A stretch of DNA of 64,000 bases from Methanoplanus endosymbiosus (lineage in GTDB: Archaea > Halobacteriota > Methanomicrobia > Methanomicrobiales > Methanomicrobiaceae). The notes beneath the pieces were generated by a model. It saw only the letters and a list, made by a program, of their open reading frames with translations, had not been told where the DNA came from and did no database searches. Made by a program: the position numbers and the translations under genes. The stretch spans positions 1,054,001 through 1,118,000 of the forward strand of contig NZ_CP096115.1 of assembly GCF_024662215.1 (NCBI RefSeq), given 5' to 3'. Positions 34,053-45,900 of this stretch are shown here, one piece after another (position 1 is the first letter of the stretch; every line of letters begins with the position of its first letter).

Positions 34053-35161
34053 TGAAATCAATAGTGGAAGAAGCACTGTCAAGAAGCAGGGATGATAGTA
34101 AAATGATCGTTGATCGTCCCTACAGCAGCGAGGATGAGGATCTGGAGGAGATCCTCAAATCACTGAGGACAAGAATTACAGTGGTAGGTTGTGGCGGAGG
34201 CGGCTCAAATACCATTACAAGAATGGCAGAAGAAGGCATTGAAGGCGCAACCCTGTATGCACTGAATACCGATGCACAGCATCTCATCAGAACAAAGGCA
34301 GATTACCGGATTCTCATCGGCAGGAAGAGAACAAAGGGATTCGGTGCAGGCTCCGTCCCGCAGGTGGGAGAGGAAGCAGCACTTGAGAACGAAGATGAGA
34401 TTAAGGCAAAACTTATGGACAGTGATATGGTCTTCATCACTGCCGGACTCGGAGGAGGAACAGGCACAGGTTCTGCACCGGTCATTGCACGGGCAGCAAG
34501 AGAAGAGGGCGCTCTCACCATCGCAATTGTAACCCTCCCGTTCACAGTTGAGGGCGCGATAAGGGCAGAGAATGCAGAAGCCGGCCTTGAAAGACTGCGC
34601 GATGTTGCAGATACCGTCATAGTTGTCCCGAATGACAGACTTCTTGAAGTTGTACCCAACCTTCCTCTGCATGCAGCCTTCAAAGTATCCGATGAAGTTT
34701 TGATGCGTGCCGTCAAAGGTATTACAGAACTTATCACCCAGCCGGGTCTTGTCAACCTTGATTTCGCCGATGTCCGTACAGTTATGGAACGCGGAGGAGT
34801 GGCAATGATAGGCATGGGCGAGAGTGACAGTGAGGATAAAGCGGCCGATTCAGTCAAGAAGGCGCTCAGATCTCCGCTTCTCGATGTGGACATCTCCAAT
34901 GCAACAGCTGCACTTGTAAATGTCGTCGGTGGCCCCGACATGACAATGAAGGAAGCCGAAGGTGTTGTACAGGAAGTCTATGAGAGGATAGATCCGGATG
35001 CACGTATTATCTGGGGAGCACAGGTTGATCCGGATATGCAGCATAAAATGAGAACAATGCTTGTAGTTACAGGCGTAAGTTCACCACAGATTTACGGGAA
35101 GGGCGATGAGTATTCACAGAAGCCCGCAGCCCGCGAGTACGATATAGACTTTCTCAGGTGA
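34049..35161 (+). CDS. ftsZ: Cell division GTPase FtsZ
   Basis: 370 residues. The tubulin signature GGGTGTGS lies at 135-142 and the N-terminal nucleotide loop G-C-G-G-G-G-S-N at 47-54; N-T-D-A-Q (73-77) and the T7 loop N-L-D-F-A-D-V are intact. An acidic N-terminal tail of about 40 residues precedes the fold, as in archaeal FtsZ1. The C-terminus ends R-E-Y-D-I-D-F-L-R, resembling the conserved FtsZ tail peptide that contacts membrane anchors. Start ATG-ATG overlaps the dtdA stop. secE follows after 10 bp. Confidence 0.97.
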   Translation: MMKSIVEEALSRSRDDSKMIVDRPYSSEDEDLEEILKSLRTRITVVGCGGGGSNTITRMAEEGIEGATLYALNTDAQHLIRTKADYRILIGRKRTKGFGAGSVPQVGEEAALENEDEIKAKLMDSDMVFITAGLGGGTGTGSAPVIARAAREEGALTIAIVTLPFTVEGAIRAENAEAGLERLRDVADTVIVVPNDRLLEVVPNLPLHAAFKVSDEVLMRAVKGITELITQPGLVNLDFADVRTVMERGGVAMIGMGESDSEDKAADSVKKALRSPLLDVDISNATAALVNVVGGPDMTMKEAEGVVQEVYERIDPDARIIWGAQVDPDMQHKMRTMLVVTGVSSPQIYGKGDEYSQKPAAREYDIDFLR

Positions 35162-35171
35162 GTAATACAAA

Positions 35172-35351
35172 ATGTCATTTAATTTTAAGTTAGACGAAGA
35201 ACTTTTCAAAAAGTACATGCGTGTTCTGAAGCTTGCAAGAACACCATCACGCGACGAATTCCAGAAAATCGCAATTGTTGCGGCGGCAGGTATTGCCCTT
35301 ATAGGAATGATTGGATTTATCCTCTACGAAATAATCCTTTTAATCCCCTGA
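35172..35351 (+). CDS. secE: Protein translocase SecE/Sec61-gamma subunit
   Basis: 59 residues. An amphipathic cytoplasmic helix (F-K-K-Y-M-R-V-L-K-L-A-R-T-P-S-R-D-E-F, 12-30) leads into one membrane helix (about 33-57), the exact plan of archaeal SecE. It clamps SecY in the translocon. Its place between ftsZ and spt5 is conserved in archaea, which strengthens the call for so short a gene. Confidence 0.93.
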   Translation: MSFNFKLDEELFKKYMRVLKLARTPSRDEFQKIAIVAAAGIALIGMIGFILYEIILLIP

Positions 35352-35378
35352 ATTAATATTTCAGACAGGTACAGCAAA

Positions 35379-35852
35379 ATGAGTACTGAAGAATCCGAGA
35401 ATAAAATATATGCAATAAAGACCACTGCCAAACAGGAGAGGACAGTGGTTGACAATATTGTTGAGGCGCTGAAGGATCACGAAGAGATCCGCGTAATGTC
35501 AATTATGGCGCCTGATGAACTTAAGGGTTATGTGCTTGTTGAAAGTCCTGATCCCATCGCCAGAATGGAACAACTAAGAGAGATGGTGCCAAATGCAAGA
35601 ACTGTGGTAAAAGGGGCATCATCATTCCGTGAGATAGAACATTTCCTTGTACCAAAACCGGTAGTGAGCGGTATTGATGAGGGAACAATTGTAGAACTCA
35701 TTGCAGGGCCTTTCAAGGGTGAAAGGGCGGTTGTAAAAAGAGTAGATACATCAAAAGAAGAGATAACAGTAGAACTTTACGAGAGTATGGTTCCAATCCC
35801 AATCACTGTCCGCGGCGATAATGTGCGCGTGATAGAAAAAGTCCAGGAATAA
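35379..35852 (+). CDS. spt5: Transcription elongation factor Spt5
   Basis: 157 residues. NGN domain (about 8-92) followed by a KOW domain (about 96-150) with E-L-I-A-G-P-F-K-G-E-R-A-V-V. It binds the RNA polymerase clamp with Spt4 and raises processivity. The gene follows secE by 27 bp, the standard archaeal order, and is followed by an oligo-T tract and the ribosomal protein operon. Confidence 0.96.
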   Translation: MSTEESENKIYAIKTTAKQERTVVDNIVEALKDHEEIRVMSIMAPDELKGYVLVESPDPIARMEQLREMVPNARTVVKGASSFREIEHFLVPKPVVSGIDEGTIVELIAGPFKGERAVVKRVDTSKEEITVELYESMVPIPITVRGDNVRVIEKVQE

Positions 35853-35857
35853 TCCTC

Positions 35858-35864
35858 TTTTTTT
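35858..35864 (+). terminator. Oligo-T terminator after spt5
   Basis: T7, 5 nt after the spt5 stop. It separates the dtdA-ftsZ-secE-spt5 run from the L11 operon, which has its own TATA element (TTTAAAT, 35882-35888). Confidence 0.45.
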
Positions 35865-35923
35865 CAGGCCCACCTGAAAGATTTAAATCAGCATAAAATC
35901 AAATAATAAAGACCCAAGCTTGG

Positions 35924-35943
35924 CAGTGGAATCTATATCACTG
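35924..35943 (+). promoter_or_regulatory. Hairpin in the L11 operon leader
   Basis: CAGTG (35924-35928) and CACTG (35939-35943) can pair across a 10-nt loop, and adjacent bases extend the pairing imperfectly. If transcription starts about 25 nt after the TTTAAAT at 35882-35888, the element lies in the leader of the ribosomal protein mRNA. Archaeal L1 operons can be autoregulated by L1 binding to mRNA; this is a candidate only. Confidence 0.25.
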
Positions 35944-35963
35944 TCAGCAAAGGTGATATTACA

Positions 35964-36437
35964 ATGGGAGAAGTAGTCGAGGTATTGGTACCCGGCGGTA
36001 GGGCCACAGCAGGGCCACCATTAGGTCCGTCACTCGGACCACTCGGAATCAATGTGAAGGCAGTCGTTGATGAGATCAACAAGAAGACCTCCAGCTTTAA
36101 CGGAATGCAGGTTCCTGTAAAAGTTGAAGTTGACGACAAGAAGAACTTCACAATTTCCGTTGGTGTCCCGCCAGCAACCGCACTTGTTATGAAAGAGTGT
36201 GGCATTGCAAAAGGCTCGGGAGAACCGAATGTCAACAAAGTTGGCGACTTACCGTTCGAGGCTGCTGTCCGCATTGCCAGCATGAAGTTTGACGACATGC
36301 TCTCATATGACATGAAAAACGCCGTAAAGGAAGTTATCGGGTCATGTGTCAGCGTTGGCGTCACTGTTGACGGCAAAGATCCAAAAGAGATGTTTGCCCT
36401 CATTGATGCAGGCGAATATGACGGTCAGCTAGTATAA
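35964..36437 (+). CDS. rpl11p: 50S ribosomal protein L11
   Basis: 157 residues. It opens with the L11 signature [19 protein letters not shown] (about 12-30), then the proline-rich linker and the rRNA-binding C-terminal domain. L11 shapes the GTPase-associated centre with L10/L12. First gene of the L11-L1-L10-L12 operon. Confidence 0.97.
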   Translation: MGEVVEVLVPGGRATAGPPLGPSLGPLGINVKAVVDEINKKTSSFNGMQVPVKVEVDDKKNFTISVGVPPATALVMKECGIAKGSGEPNVNKVGDLPFEAAVRIASMKFDDMLSYDMKNAVKEVIGSCVSVGVTVDGKDPKEMFALIDAGEYDGQLV

Positions 36438-36508
36438 AGAGCACAGACTATGAAAACCCATAGAAGATCCGGGATTATTCCGGGTCGTTGAACTATGGAG
36501 GTATTAAT

Positions 36509-37153
36509 TTGGTAGAAAAGGTCCAGATTCTAAATGCCGTTAACTCGGCGATAGAAAAGGCGCCAAAGAGAAATTTCCAGGAATCAATGGAAATTATCGT
36601 CAATCTTAGAAATATTGACATGGCACAGCCTAAAAACCGTATAGATGAGACAATGCTTCTGCCACATGGCACAGGGAGAGTGGAAAAGATCGCTGTGCTT
36701 GGTAAAGGAGATATCACCACTCAGGCAAAAGCTGCAGGTGTAGATCTCATCATCGGACCTGAAGAAATTGAGCGTCTCGGTGGAGAAAAACGTGAAGCAA
36801 GGCAGATGGCCGACACTTACAGGTTTTTCCTTGCAGAAACAGGCGTAATGCCTCTTGTAGGCCGATTCTTAGGTACCAGACTGGGTCCGCGTGGTAAGAT
36901 GCCACAGCCAATTCCCCAGGGAGTTGACATCGGACCTATCGTAGATCGTCTCCGCAAATCAGTCAAATTCAGAACCAAGGACAAAAAGACCTTCCACGTG
37001 AAAGTCGGTTCAACCGGTATGAATCCTGATGACGTTGCAGAGAATATTGATGCGGTTCTGAAGAAGGTAGAAGCCAATCTTGAAAGCGGAACTATGAACA
37101 TTCGTTCAATTTACGTTAAAACATCCATGGGCCCGGCAGAGAGGTTAGTGTAA
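36509..37153 (+). CDS. rpl1p: 50S ribosomal protein L1
   Basis: 214 residues from a TTG start at 36509 (M-V-E-K-V-Q-I-L-N). GGAGGT (36496-36501) is correctly spaced for this TTG, whereas the longer open frame from 36488 would run through that Shine-Dalgarno sequence. The L1 motif is seen in T-R-L-G-P-R-G-K-M-P-Q-P and K-V-G-S-T-G-M. L1 binds the mobile stalk of 23S rRNA and, in other archaea, represses its own mRNA. Its TAA overlaps the L10 ATG by one base (TAATG). Confidence 0.95.
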   Translation: MVEKVQILNAVNSAIEKAPKRNFQESMEIIVNLRNIDMAQPKNRIDETMLLPHGTGRVEKIAVLGKGDITTQAKAAGVDLIIGPEEIERLGGEKREARQMADTYRFFLAETGVMPLVGRFLGTRLGPRGKMPQPIPQGVDIGPIVDRLRKSVKFRTKDKKTFHVKVGSTGMNPDDVAENIDAVLKKVEANLESGTMNIRSIYVKTSMGPAERLV

Positions 37154-38007
37154 TGACATTATATACAACACACCTGCCGCAGTGGAAAAGGGACGAAGTT
37201 GAGGAAATTAAGAGCCACGCAGAGGAATACAAACTTATAGGTCTTGTAGATCTTCATGGTATCCCTGCAAGCCAGATGCAGCAGATGCGCCGCAACCTTC
37301 GTGGAAGTGCAGTGCTTAAGATGACAAGAAATACACTCATCGAGCACGCTTTCACAGAGATGGGCGGTGAAATCGAGGGCATCAACAACCATATCGATGG
37401 CCACAGCGCTCTTATTTACACCAACGAAAATCCCTTCAGACTGTACAAAAGGCTTCAGGAAACAATGACAAAGATGGCTGCAAAGCCAGGTGACATTGCT
37501 CCTGAGGACATTTCAGTATCAAAAGGCCCAACATCATTTCCTCCCGGACCAATCGTTGGTCAGCTCCAGCAGGCAGGAATTCCTGCCGCGATTACCGCAG
37601 GAAAGGTAGTTATTCGTGAAACAAAAACCGTTGTCAAAGAAGGCGAAGTGATCAACGCAAAGATGGCAGACGTACTTTCAAAGCTTGATATCAGGCCAAT
37701 TGATGTAGGTATGAGCCTTCAGATTGCTTTCTACGAAGGAACTTTCTTCGAGCCAAAGACACTGGCGATTGATGAGACAGAATACTTCAACAATCTCGTA
37801 CTTGCAGCCCAGCAGGCATTTAACCTTTCAGTTAATGCAGTTATCCCAACCGCTACAACAGCAGGGGCAATTATTGGCAAGGCTGTACGTGAAGCACGCA
37901 ACCTTGGTGTTGACGCGGCAATATATGAGAAGGATATTGTTGAGCTTATTATAGGACGTACACAGAGAGAATCACTCGCTGTTAAAGCGATTGTTGAAGA
38001 AAATTAA
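37153..38007 (+). CDS. rpl10p: 50S ribosomal protein L10 (acidic stalk protein P0)
   Basis: 284 residues. N-terminal rRNA-binding domain with L-V-D-L-H-G-I-P-A-S-Q-M and K-M-T-R-N-T-L-I, then the insertion domain and helical spine that binds L12 dimers. The chain ends in K-A-I-V-E-E-N without the long Ala/Glu tail seen in some archaeal P0 proteins, so it may be slightly short at the C-terminus. Translationally coupled to L1. Confidence 0.95.
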   Translation: MTLYTTHLPQWKRDEVEEIKSHAEEYKLIGLVDLHGIPASQMQQMRRNLRGSAVLKMTRNTLIEHAFTEMGGEIEGINNHIDGHSALIYTNENPFRLYKRLQETMTKMAAKPGDIAPEDISVSKGPTSFPPGPIVGQLQQAGIPAAITAGKVVIRETKTVVKEGEVINAKMADVLSKLDIRPIDVGMSLQIAFYEGTFFEPKTLAIDETEYFNNLVLAAQQAFNLSVNAVIPTATTAGAIIGKAVREARNLGVDAAIYEKDIVELIIGRTQRESLAVKAIVEEN

Positions 38008-38034
38008 TATAAAATAATATAAGGTGAATTAAAA

Positions 38035-38340
38035 ATGGAATACATCTACGCAGCACTTATTTTGCACAACGCAGGAAAAGACGTATCTGAGGAAGCCGTA
38101 ACTTCTGTCCTCGGTGCAGCAGGTATCGCAGTTGACGACAGCCGTGTAAAGGCACTCATTGCAGCTCTTGACGGCGTTGACATCGAAGAGGCAATTGCAA
38201 AGTCAGCAGTTGCAGCAGTAGCAGCAGCACCGGCAGCAGCAGCAGCACCAGCTGAAGCAGCACCAGCTGAGGAAGAAGAAGAGGAAGAAGAAGAAGATGC
38301 AGCAGGCGGCATGGCCGGTCTCGGAGCACTCTTCGGATAA
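38035..38340 (+). CDS. rpl12p: 50S ribosomal protein L12 (P1)
   Basis: 101 residues. N-terminal dimerisation helices ([15 protein letters not shown]), an alanine/proline-rich hinge (62-80), a run of acidic residues, and the conserved end G-L-G-A-L-F-G that recruits translation factors. AAGGTGA precedes the ATG. Last gene of the ribosomal operon. Confidence 0.96.
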   Translation: MEYIYAALILHNAGKDVSEEAVTSVLGAAGIAVDDSRVKALIAALDGVDIEEAIAKSAVAAVAAAPAAAAAPAEAAPAEEEEEEEEEDAAGGMAGLGALFG

Positions 38341-38345
38341 ATCTA

Positions 38346-38353
38346 TTTTTTTT
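38346..38353 (+). terminator. Oligo-T terminator of the L11-L12 operon
   Basis: T8 beginning 6 nt after the L12 stop codon. Confidence 0.5.
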
Positions 38354-38557
38354 AAGTCTTACATTATATTTCAGAATCTGAACTTTTCTAAGCGATACAT
38401 CCCGCTATTACAGAACATGATCTGTACATTAACGCTGACTGTATCATTGCTTCACTGTTATTCTGTCACATCACTGTAAATTCCGGCTGAATAAAAACCT
38501 GAAAATCTCAGTTGAGAATGTAAATTCTTATTCCTTTGCGGGTATCAGATATTCATA

Positions 38558-39892
38558 ATGGATGCACTCATTATACTCGCTCTTACTCTCATTCTGATAA
38601 CTGCACTTGCATTTTCAAGGAAAGTGCCGGTTTTTATCACCCTTTTGATGAGTGCCCTATTCTTCGGGCTTCTTGCCGGGTTTGATCCGGATACAGTCAT
38701 AAAATGGGCTATTGCAGGCATGGGGAGGGTGTTCTCCGGATTTGCAATCATTATTCTGTCAGGCATAGTAATTGTCAGGCTTCTCTCTGATCAAAATCTC
38801 CTCTCTGCTATGATGTACGGGATAAACAGACGGATAAAGAACCCGTGCATCAGTGCCGGAATTTTAGGTTATCTCCTCTCGGTTCCGACAACCTGCTGTA
38901 TTACAACCTATATGATGCTGGCACCGGCACTGAAGGGAACAGATAATGTTATCTCAGGGGCCGATAATTCCGGTAGTGATATAAATTCCGGGAATCAGAA
39001 GAGATCAAATACACTTCTGTACACGCTGGCAACCGGAAGCATAATCTCCTATGTATTTATATTCCCAACACCGGTGACAATTCCTCTGTTTGTGGCTTTC
39101 GCACCGGAATTTCCGGCATTCTCATTTGATCTGCTTGCAATACCGGTATCAGTTATCTCTCTTCTGGTGCTGATCGGGGTTTTCTGCAGGAGATACAAAT
39201 CAGAAGAGTGGGGGGATGCTGCCCGGAATAAGGATGACAATGAACCGGACGGTGAGATCGCCCTGAAGACTCAGCTTAGGGCATGGGCACCATTTCTTAC
39301 ATTTCTGCTTACTATTCCGGCAGGGCTGTTTATACTCAAACTCTCCCATGCAACCCTCATGCAGTTCATCATGCTTATGGCAATGATAACCGCATTAATT
39401 CTTGCCCCCGATGAGAAGAGAAAGAAGAGCTTTTCAGAGGGTGCAAAATTTGCAGGGCTTATCCTCTTTGATTTCTGTGCCGCAGGAGCTATAGGAAGTG
39501 TAATCTCAGAGTCAGGCCTTGCCAACAGTGCGTTTGATAGCATGCTGCCGGTAATGCCGGCAATTGTGATACCTTTCCTGACCGCAGCAATGCTTGCAAC
39601 CGCACAGGGGTCAAGGGTTGTAACAGCTGTAATCTCGGCTGAGATTATCGGCAAAAGTGCACTTGCGGACATCATACACCCTGTGCCCTTAATTCTCATG
39701 ATAATTGCAGGGACATGCTGTATATCATACTTAACAGATCCTTACTTCTGGCTTGTAAAAAAGACAACCGGAGATGATATAGGAACTGTTCTGAAGAATT
39801 ACACCCTGCCGCTTGCATGCTACGGGATTGTTATTTTTGTGATTGCTCTGATAATGTGGGCATTTGTATTTCCACAGCCGCCCTTCACATAG
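38558..39892 (+). CDS. GntP-like (gluconate/anion permease superfamily) membrane protein
   Basis: 444 residues with about 11-12 predicted helices. The conserved helical-hairpin motifs of the ion-transporter superfamily appear in T-A-A-M-L-A-T-A-Q-G-S-R-V-V-T-A-V and the C-terminal L-T-D-P-Y-F-W-L-V, resembling GntP's A-Q-G-S and N-D-S-G-F-W. A hydrophilic Asn/Ser-rich loop (about 125-150) interrupts the membrane region. Substrate unknown; GntP relatives carry organic anions. It stands alone between the ribosomal operon and the giant surface gene, with which it converges. Confidence 0.75.
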   Translation: MDALIILALTLILITALAFSRKVPVFITLLMSALFFGLLAGFDPDTVIKWAIAGMGRVFSGFAIIILSGIVIVRLLSDQNLLSAMMYGINRRIKNPCISAGILGYLLSVPTTCCITTYMMLAPALKGTDNVISGADNSGSDINSGNQKRSNTLLYTLATGSIISYVFIFPTPVTIPLFVAFAPEFPAFSFDLLAIPVSVISLLVLIGVFCRRYKSEEWGDAARNKDDNEPDGEIALKTQLRAWAPFLTFLLTIPAGLFILKLSHATLMQFIMLMAMITALILAPDEKRKKSFSEGAKFAGLILFDFCAAGAIGSVISESGLANSAFDSMLPVMPAIVIPFLTAAMLATAQGSRVVTAVISAEIIGKSALADIIHPVPLILMIIAGTCCISYLTDPYFWLVKKTTGDDIGTVLKNYTLPLACYGIVIFVIALIMWAFVFPQPPFT

Positions 39893-39965
39893 AGAAGAAT
39901 ATATTTCCGGAGCTTAAATCAATTCTGTCTCCGGATTTTAAAGGATTAAAATAAGAGCTGATAAT

Positions 39966-42900
39966 TTATTTTTTCATCTTTCCACGGAGATATATCACAA
40001 AGCCGACCGCAGCAATCAGGGTTATGATTAAGACCCAGGACCACATTGTGGTGCTTCCCGGTACCTTGGGGGTTTTCTCCGGAGTAACTGATTTATCAGG
40101 TTCAGCAGACTGCTGAGCTGTATCCTCTGCAAAGAGAGCATAGTTGCTGAAGTGATCTATGCGAATAGTTACCGTCCTCTTATCAGCATCAGTTTCTCCG
40201 GAAATAATCTCCCATTCGCCGCTTTCGCTGTTATACCATCCCGCTTTTGCATCACTTCCGTATCTGTTCCATTCATCCTCTGTAAGTTTGAATGTCAGAG
40301 TAATTCCGGGTGTGAAGGTGGTACCGTCAGGCGTGCATTCATAGGCATGCAGTATCATAATCTCTCCGGAGATTCTCGTCAGTATAGCATTTGCGACTGC
40401 CGGAACTGAGTTTACAGGCACAGCTACTATACTTATACTATCCTGTATATTTCCGGATGAATCTTTTACGGTAACGCCTGTGCCGATGCTTAAGTATGCT
40501 GATATATCATCTGACCAGATCGTCACCGGCCCTTTGGTTTCACCTTCAGCACCAAGAGGCAGGTCTGCGGAACCGATAAACTCTTCTGGCTCAACTGTTG
40601 CCTGGGCTGTAGGTTCAGCTGTTGCTTTTACAGTAGGTTCAGCTGTCGGGGTAATTACAGGGTCATCATCGTGGCTGCTGCTTCCTCCGCCGCCACCGCT
40701 GCTGTGCCGGGATACAGTTATGAAATTCGCTTTTGCGGCATTTACATCACCATACCCGTTGGTGGCTGTCAGTGAGACAGAGTATGTACCCGGACTCTGG
40801 TAGGTGTGCACCGGATTCTGCTCAGATGAAGTCTGCCCGTCTCCAAATGCCCAGAGCCATGAATGTGGACTGTCTGTGGATGTGTCGGTGAAGCTTACAG
40901 TCAGCGGTGCATAACCACCGGTTGTATCAGCAGTGAAATCAACTGTCATCGGATTTTTAACGGTGATGTAATCCTGTTTTTCAAGCGTGTCAGATCCCTT
41001 AAGATTTGCTATTGTAAGGGTTACATCAAATGTTCCGGTTGAGTTGTAAATGTGTGACGGGTTTTGCAGGGCTGATGTCTTTCCGTCTCCAAAGTCCCAC
41101 TGCCATGAAGCCGGACCGCCATCTGAGAAGTCGTTGAACTGTACCAGGAGAGGTGCATCTCCGGATACCGGGGTTCCTGAGAACTTTGAGACCGGATTAA
41201 TCAGTGGTACAAATCCTACCAGTGCCTTGGATGAGAAACCATTCGGAGACAGACCGGTGAAGGTGTAAATGCTGTCGCTGAAGGTGTAAGTTGTGTCAAG
41301 AATTGTTACTGCACCGTCATCTGAAAGGCTCAGGAGTGAGAAGTTTGCAGGACCTCCCCATCTGCCGACGTAATCTTCAGGTGCTGTCATTACAATGACT
41401 GCATCTGAGACATTGATACCACCGAATGAGGATTTGTTTATCTCCATTGTATAGGCAACTTCCTCAAGTTCAGCATCCAGTTCATTCAGAACGGCAAGCT
41501 GGAAAGCACGCCCCTGGTTTTCATCAACTGCACCACGGGTGATAGTTATATCAAGCTGTGTGGAGGAGTTGGTAAGTGCTGAGAGTCTTCCGGATATGTT
41601 AGCTGAAATTCCGGTGCTGACATGTCCTACATCACCTTCAAGGTTGATGGAATTTGAGATGTTTCCAATCTGTGCTCCGGTGCTGTTGCCTGTCCAGCCT
41701 GAAGAGGAATTTTGCAGACCGGAAGTTTCGATCTTTATTTCAATTCCGGGATTCTGTACTGTGATCGTCTTATTGTCATTTGATATTGTTGCATTCCTGT
41801 TTTCTTCAATGTTTATCGAAACCTGGCCGGTGTTGTCATTATATGTCATATTGCTGACCACCGCCGGCTGATCCTTTTTAAGGGCAGAAGTTACCGGAGT
41901 TATGTTGATAAGTCCGGGTTCCATATCATCAAAAGCATATGTGGCACTGCTTCTTGTCCAGAAAACATTTACAAGTTCAAGCTCACGAACGCATGGCAGT
42001 CCGTTTGAATGGACATTTATGTCAACAAGCTGAATAGGTTCAATTCCTGTCAGGTTTGTTGTAGATGAACCATAGACCTGAAGCCAGCCGTTTTCATTTC
42101 TGATGACTGAATTTACCGATAGGTCAGGCACTGTGCCATTTGCACGAACATCTATAATCGACATGACAGTCCTGTTGAACTCCATGATGAAGGAGATATT
42201 TCTGACCTCATTGAGGCCGGAGGCACTGACTGTCAGGTATTTGGAGGACTCAACCGGAAGTGTGCCGCTTGGTGCTCCTATTACGGTACGCATCTCGACA
42301 TCGATTGCACCGTCTCTGGAGATTACATGGCACTCCTTACCATATGAGCAGGCTTCTGTCTGTGTAAATGTAATTGGTGAAGTTTCTCTGAGTGTTGTCA
42401 AATTGGAAACTGCTTTGAAGTTTATTTCCGCAATTCCGGCCTTGTTTTTAGATGTTATTCCGGAATTGTCAGTGATGTTTATTGTGAGCAGGCCGTTTGT
42501 GTTATCAATTGTGTCCCTGAAGTCAGAACCTTTGGTTAATTCTGAGGCGGATGCATTCTCAACCGTAATTAATTCAGGGTTGTATGAAAGAACGAAGTTC
42601 ATCTCTGTTATATTGTCAAGAGCTTCACCTGTTACCGGGAATTTAACTATGTCTCCTGATGGAATTCTGCCTGATGGTGCATAGAGCATTATTGTAGAGA
42701 TGTCAGTTGCTGTGATGTAGTCTGTCTTTATGCTCGTATTACTGCCGTACGGGTTGGTTGTCGTAAGGCTGACATTATAAACTCCTTCTTCTGTGTAGAT
42801 GTGTACCGGACTTTGTTCTGATGAAACATCTCCATCTCCGAATGACCAGCTCCACGACTGTGGGTTACCTATGGTTGTATCAGTAAAGGTCACATGAAGC

Positions 42901-45900
42901 GGTGTTTCACCTGACAATGGTGTTGCAGTGAATGAGGTCACTGGTTTTGTTCCTGACGGGACGAGAACAAATTCTGCCTTGGTTGTATCACCGGCTGTTA
43001 CTGTTACAGTCTTTTTACTGTCGTAATACAGGGATTTTTTAAGCAGGATTTCATGGGTTCCTGCCGGAATTTCAGGCAGAGTGTTATTGGTCAGTACTGA
43101 TGTGTTCTCACCGTCAAGCCATATCCAGGCATTGCCTGGTGAGGAGATGACAGTGATGTTTCCGGTCTTCTGCACAAGGTAAAAGAATACATCGGTTGTT
43201 TGGTCTTTGTTTACAACTACGCTTTTGTTTACTGACGGATAGTAGCCGGATTTTTCAACTGTAATATTATGGATTCCGGCTGAAACACCTTCAAGAGTGC
43301 TGTTGGTCAGTTGCCCTGTGTAGTTGCCGTCAAGCCAGATTACAGCTCCCGGCGGACTGCTGGCCACCCTTATGCTACCAGAGTCATGATCGGGAACAAG
43401 CTCAAATGAAACCTGTGAACTATCACCTTTGACAACTGTGATGGTTCTGTTTGCAGGTGTGACATAGCCGGATTTTATCACCGTCAGGTTGTGATCACCT
43501 GAACTTACATTCAGAAGTGTCGTATTAGTGAAATCTCCGGTCAGGATACCATCAAGCATAACACTGCCATTGCCAGGGGTACTGTTGACCACAATGCTGC
43601 CGGTGTCATGATCGGGAACAAGCTCAAATGAAACCTGTGAATTCTCACCTTTGACAACTGTGATGGTTCTGTTTGCAGGTGTGACATAACCGGATTTTAT
43701 GACAGTCAGGTTGTGATCGCCCGAACTTACATTCAGAAGTGTCGTATTGGTGAAATCTCCGGTCAGGATACCATCAAGCATAACACTGCCATTGGCAGGG
43801 GTACTGTTGACCACAATGCTGCCGGTGTCATGATCGGGTTCAAGGTTAAAGCTTACCTCCGAAATTTCACCTTTGGTTATTGTGACAGTCTTATTTAATG
43901 GAGTAAAGTAACCGGACTTGACCACAGTTATGTTGTAAGTTCCAACTGGTTTGTCGGCCAGGGTTACATTGGTCAGTTTGCCGGAATCTGTGCCATTGAG
44001 ATACACCATAGCTCCGGAAGGAGTGGAGTTGATCTGCAAAGTGCCGGTCTGCTCGGTTAAGTCAAAGATGACTGCCTCAGTTTCACCTTTGCTTAAGGTG
44101 ACTATCTGACTGAAGGAATCGTAACCGGACTTTGTAACAGTTATGTTGTAAGTTCCAACTGGTTTATCGGTTAGGGTTACATTGGTCAGTTTGCCGGAAT
44201 CTGTGCCATTGAGATACACCATAGCTCCGGAAGGAGTGGAGTTGATCTGCAAAGTGCCGGTCTGCTCGGTTAAGTCAAAGCTGACTTCTTCAGTTTCACC
44301 CTTGCTTAAGGTGACTACCTGACTGGAGGAATCGTAACCAGACTTTGTAACAGTTATGTTGTACGTTCCAACCGGTTTGTTGGTCAGGGTTACATTGGTT
44401 AATTCACCGGTGTCTGTGCCATTGAGATACACCATAGCTCCGGAAGGAGTGGAGTTGATCTGCAAAGTGCCGGTCTGCTCGGTTAAGTCAAAGATGACTG
44501 CCTCAGTTTCACCTTTGCTTAAGGTGACTATCTGACTGAAGGAATCGTAACCGGACTTTGTAACAGTTATGTTGTAAGTTCCAACTGGTTTATCGGTTAG
44601 GGTTACATTGGTCAGTTTGCCGGAATCTGTGCCATTGAGATACACCATAGCTCCGGAAGGAGTGGAGTTGATCTGCAAAGTGCCGGTCTGCTCGGTTAAG
44701 TCAAAGCTGACTTCTTCAGTTTCACCCTTGCTTAAGGTGACTACCTGACTGGAGGAATCGTAACCAGACTTTGTAACAGTTATGTTGTACGTTCCAACCG
44801 GTTTGTTGGTCAGGGTTACATTGGTTAATTCACCGGTGTCTGTGCCATTGAGATACACCATAGCTCCGGATGGAGTGGAGTTGATCTGCAAAGTGCCGGT
44901 CTGCTCGGTTAAGTCAAAGATGACTGCCTCAGTTTCACCCTTGCTTAAGGTGACGATCTGACTGGAGGAATCATAGCCGGACTTTGTAACAGTTATGTTG
45001 TACGTTCCAACCGGTTTGTCGGATAAGGTGGCGTTGGTTAACTCACCGGTGTCTGTGCCATTGAGATACACCATAGCTCCGGAAGGAGTGGAGTTGATCT
45101 GCAAGGTTCCAACCTGACTGACAAGGTCAAAGCTGACTGCCTCAGTTTCACCTTTGCTTAAGGTGACGATCTGACTGGAGGAATCATAGCCGGACTTTGC
45201 AACTGTTATGTTGTAAGTTCCAACCGGTTTTTCGGATAAGGTGGCGTTGGTTAACTCACCGGTGTCTGTGCCGTTGAGATACACCATAGCTCCGGAAGGA
45301 GTGGAGTTGATCTGCAAGGTTCCAACCTGACTGACAAGGTCAAAGATGACTGCCTCAGTTTCACCTTTGCTTAAGGTGACTATCTGACTGAAGGAATCGT
45401 AACCGGACTTTGTAACAGTTATGTTGTAAGTACCAACCGGTTTGTCGGATAAGGTTACATTGGTTAATTCACCAGTGTCTGTGCCGTTGAGATACACCAT
45501 AGCTCCGGACGGTGTGGAATTGATCTGCAAAGTGCCGGTCTGCTCAGTCAGGTCAAAGATGACTGCCTCAGTTTCACCTTTAGCCAGTGTCACAATACGA
45601 CTGGAGGAATCGTAACCAGACTTTGTAACAGTTATGTTGTAAGTTCCAACCGGTTTGTCGGCCAGGGTTACATTGGTTAATTCACCGGTGTCTGTGCCGT
45701 TAAGATACACCATAGCTCCGGAAGGAGTGGAGTTGATCTGTAAAGTGCCGGTCTGACTGACAAGATCAAAGATGACTGCCTCAGTTTCACCTTTGCTTAA
45801 GGTGACTATCTGACTGGAGGAGTCATAGCCGGACTTTGTAACAGTTATGTTGTAAGTTCCAACCGGTTTGTCGGATAATGTGGCGTTGGTTAACTCACCG

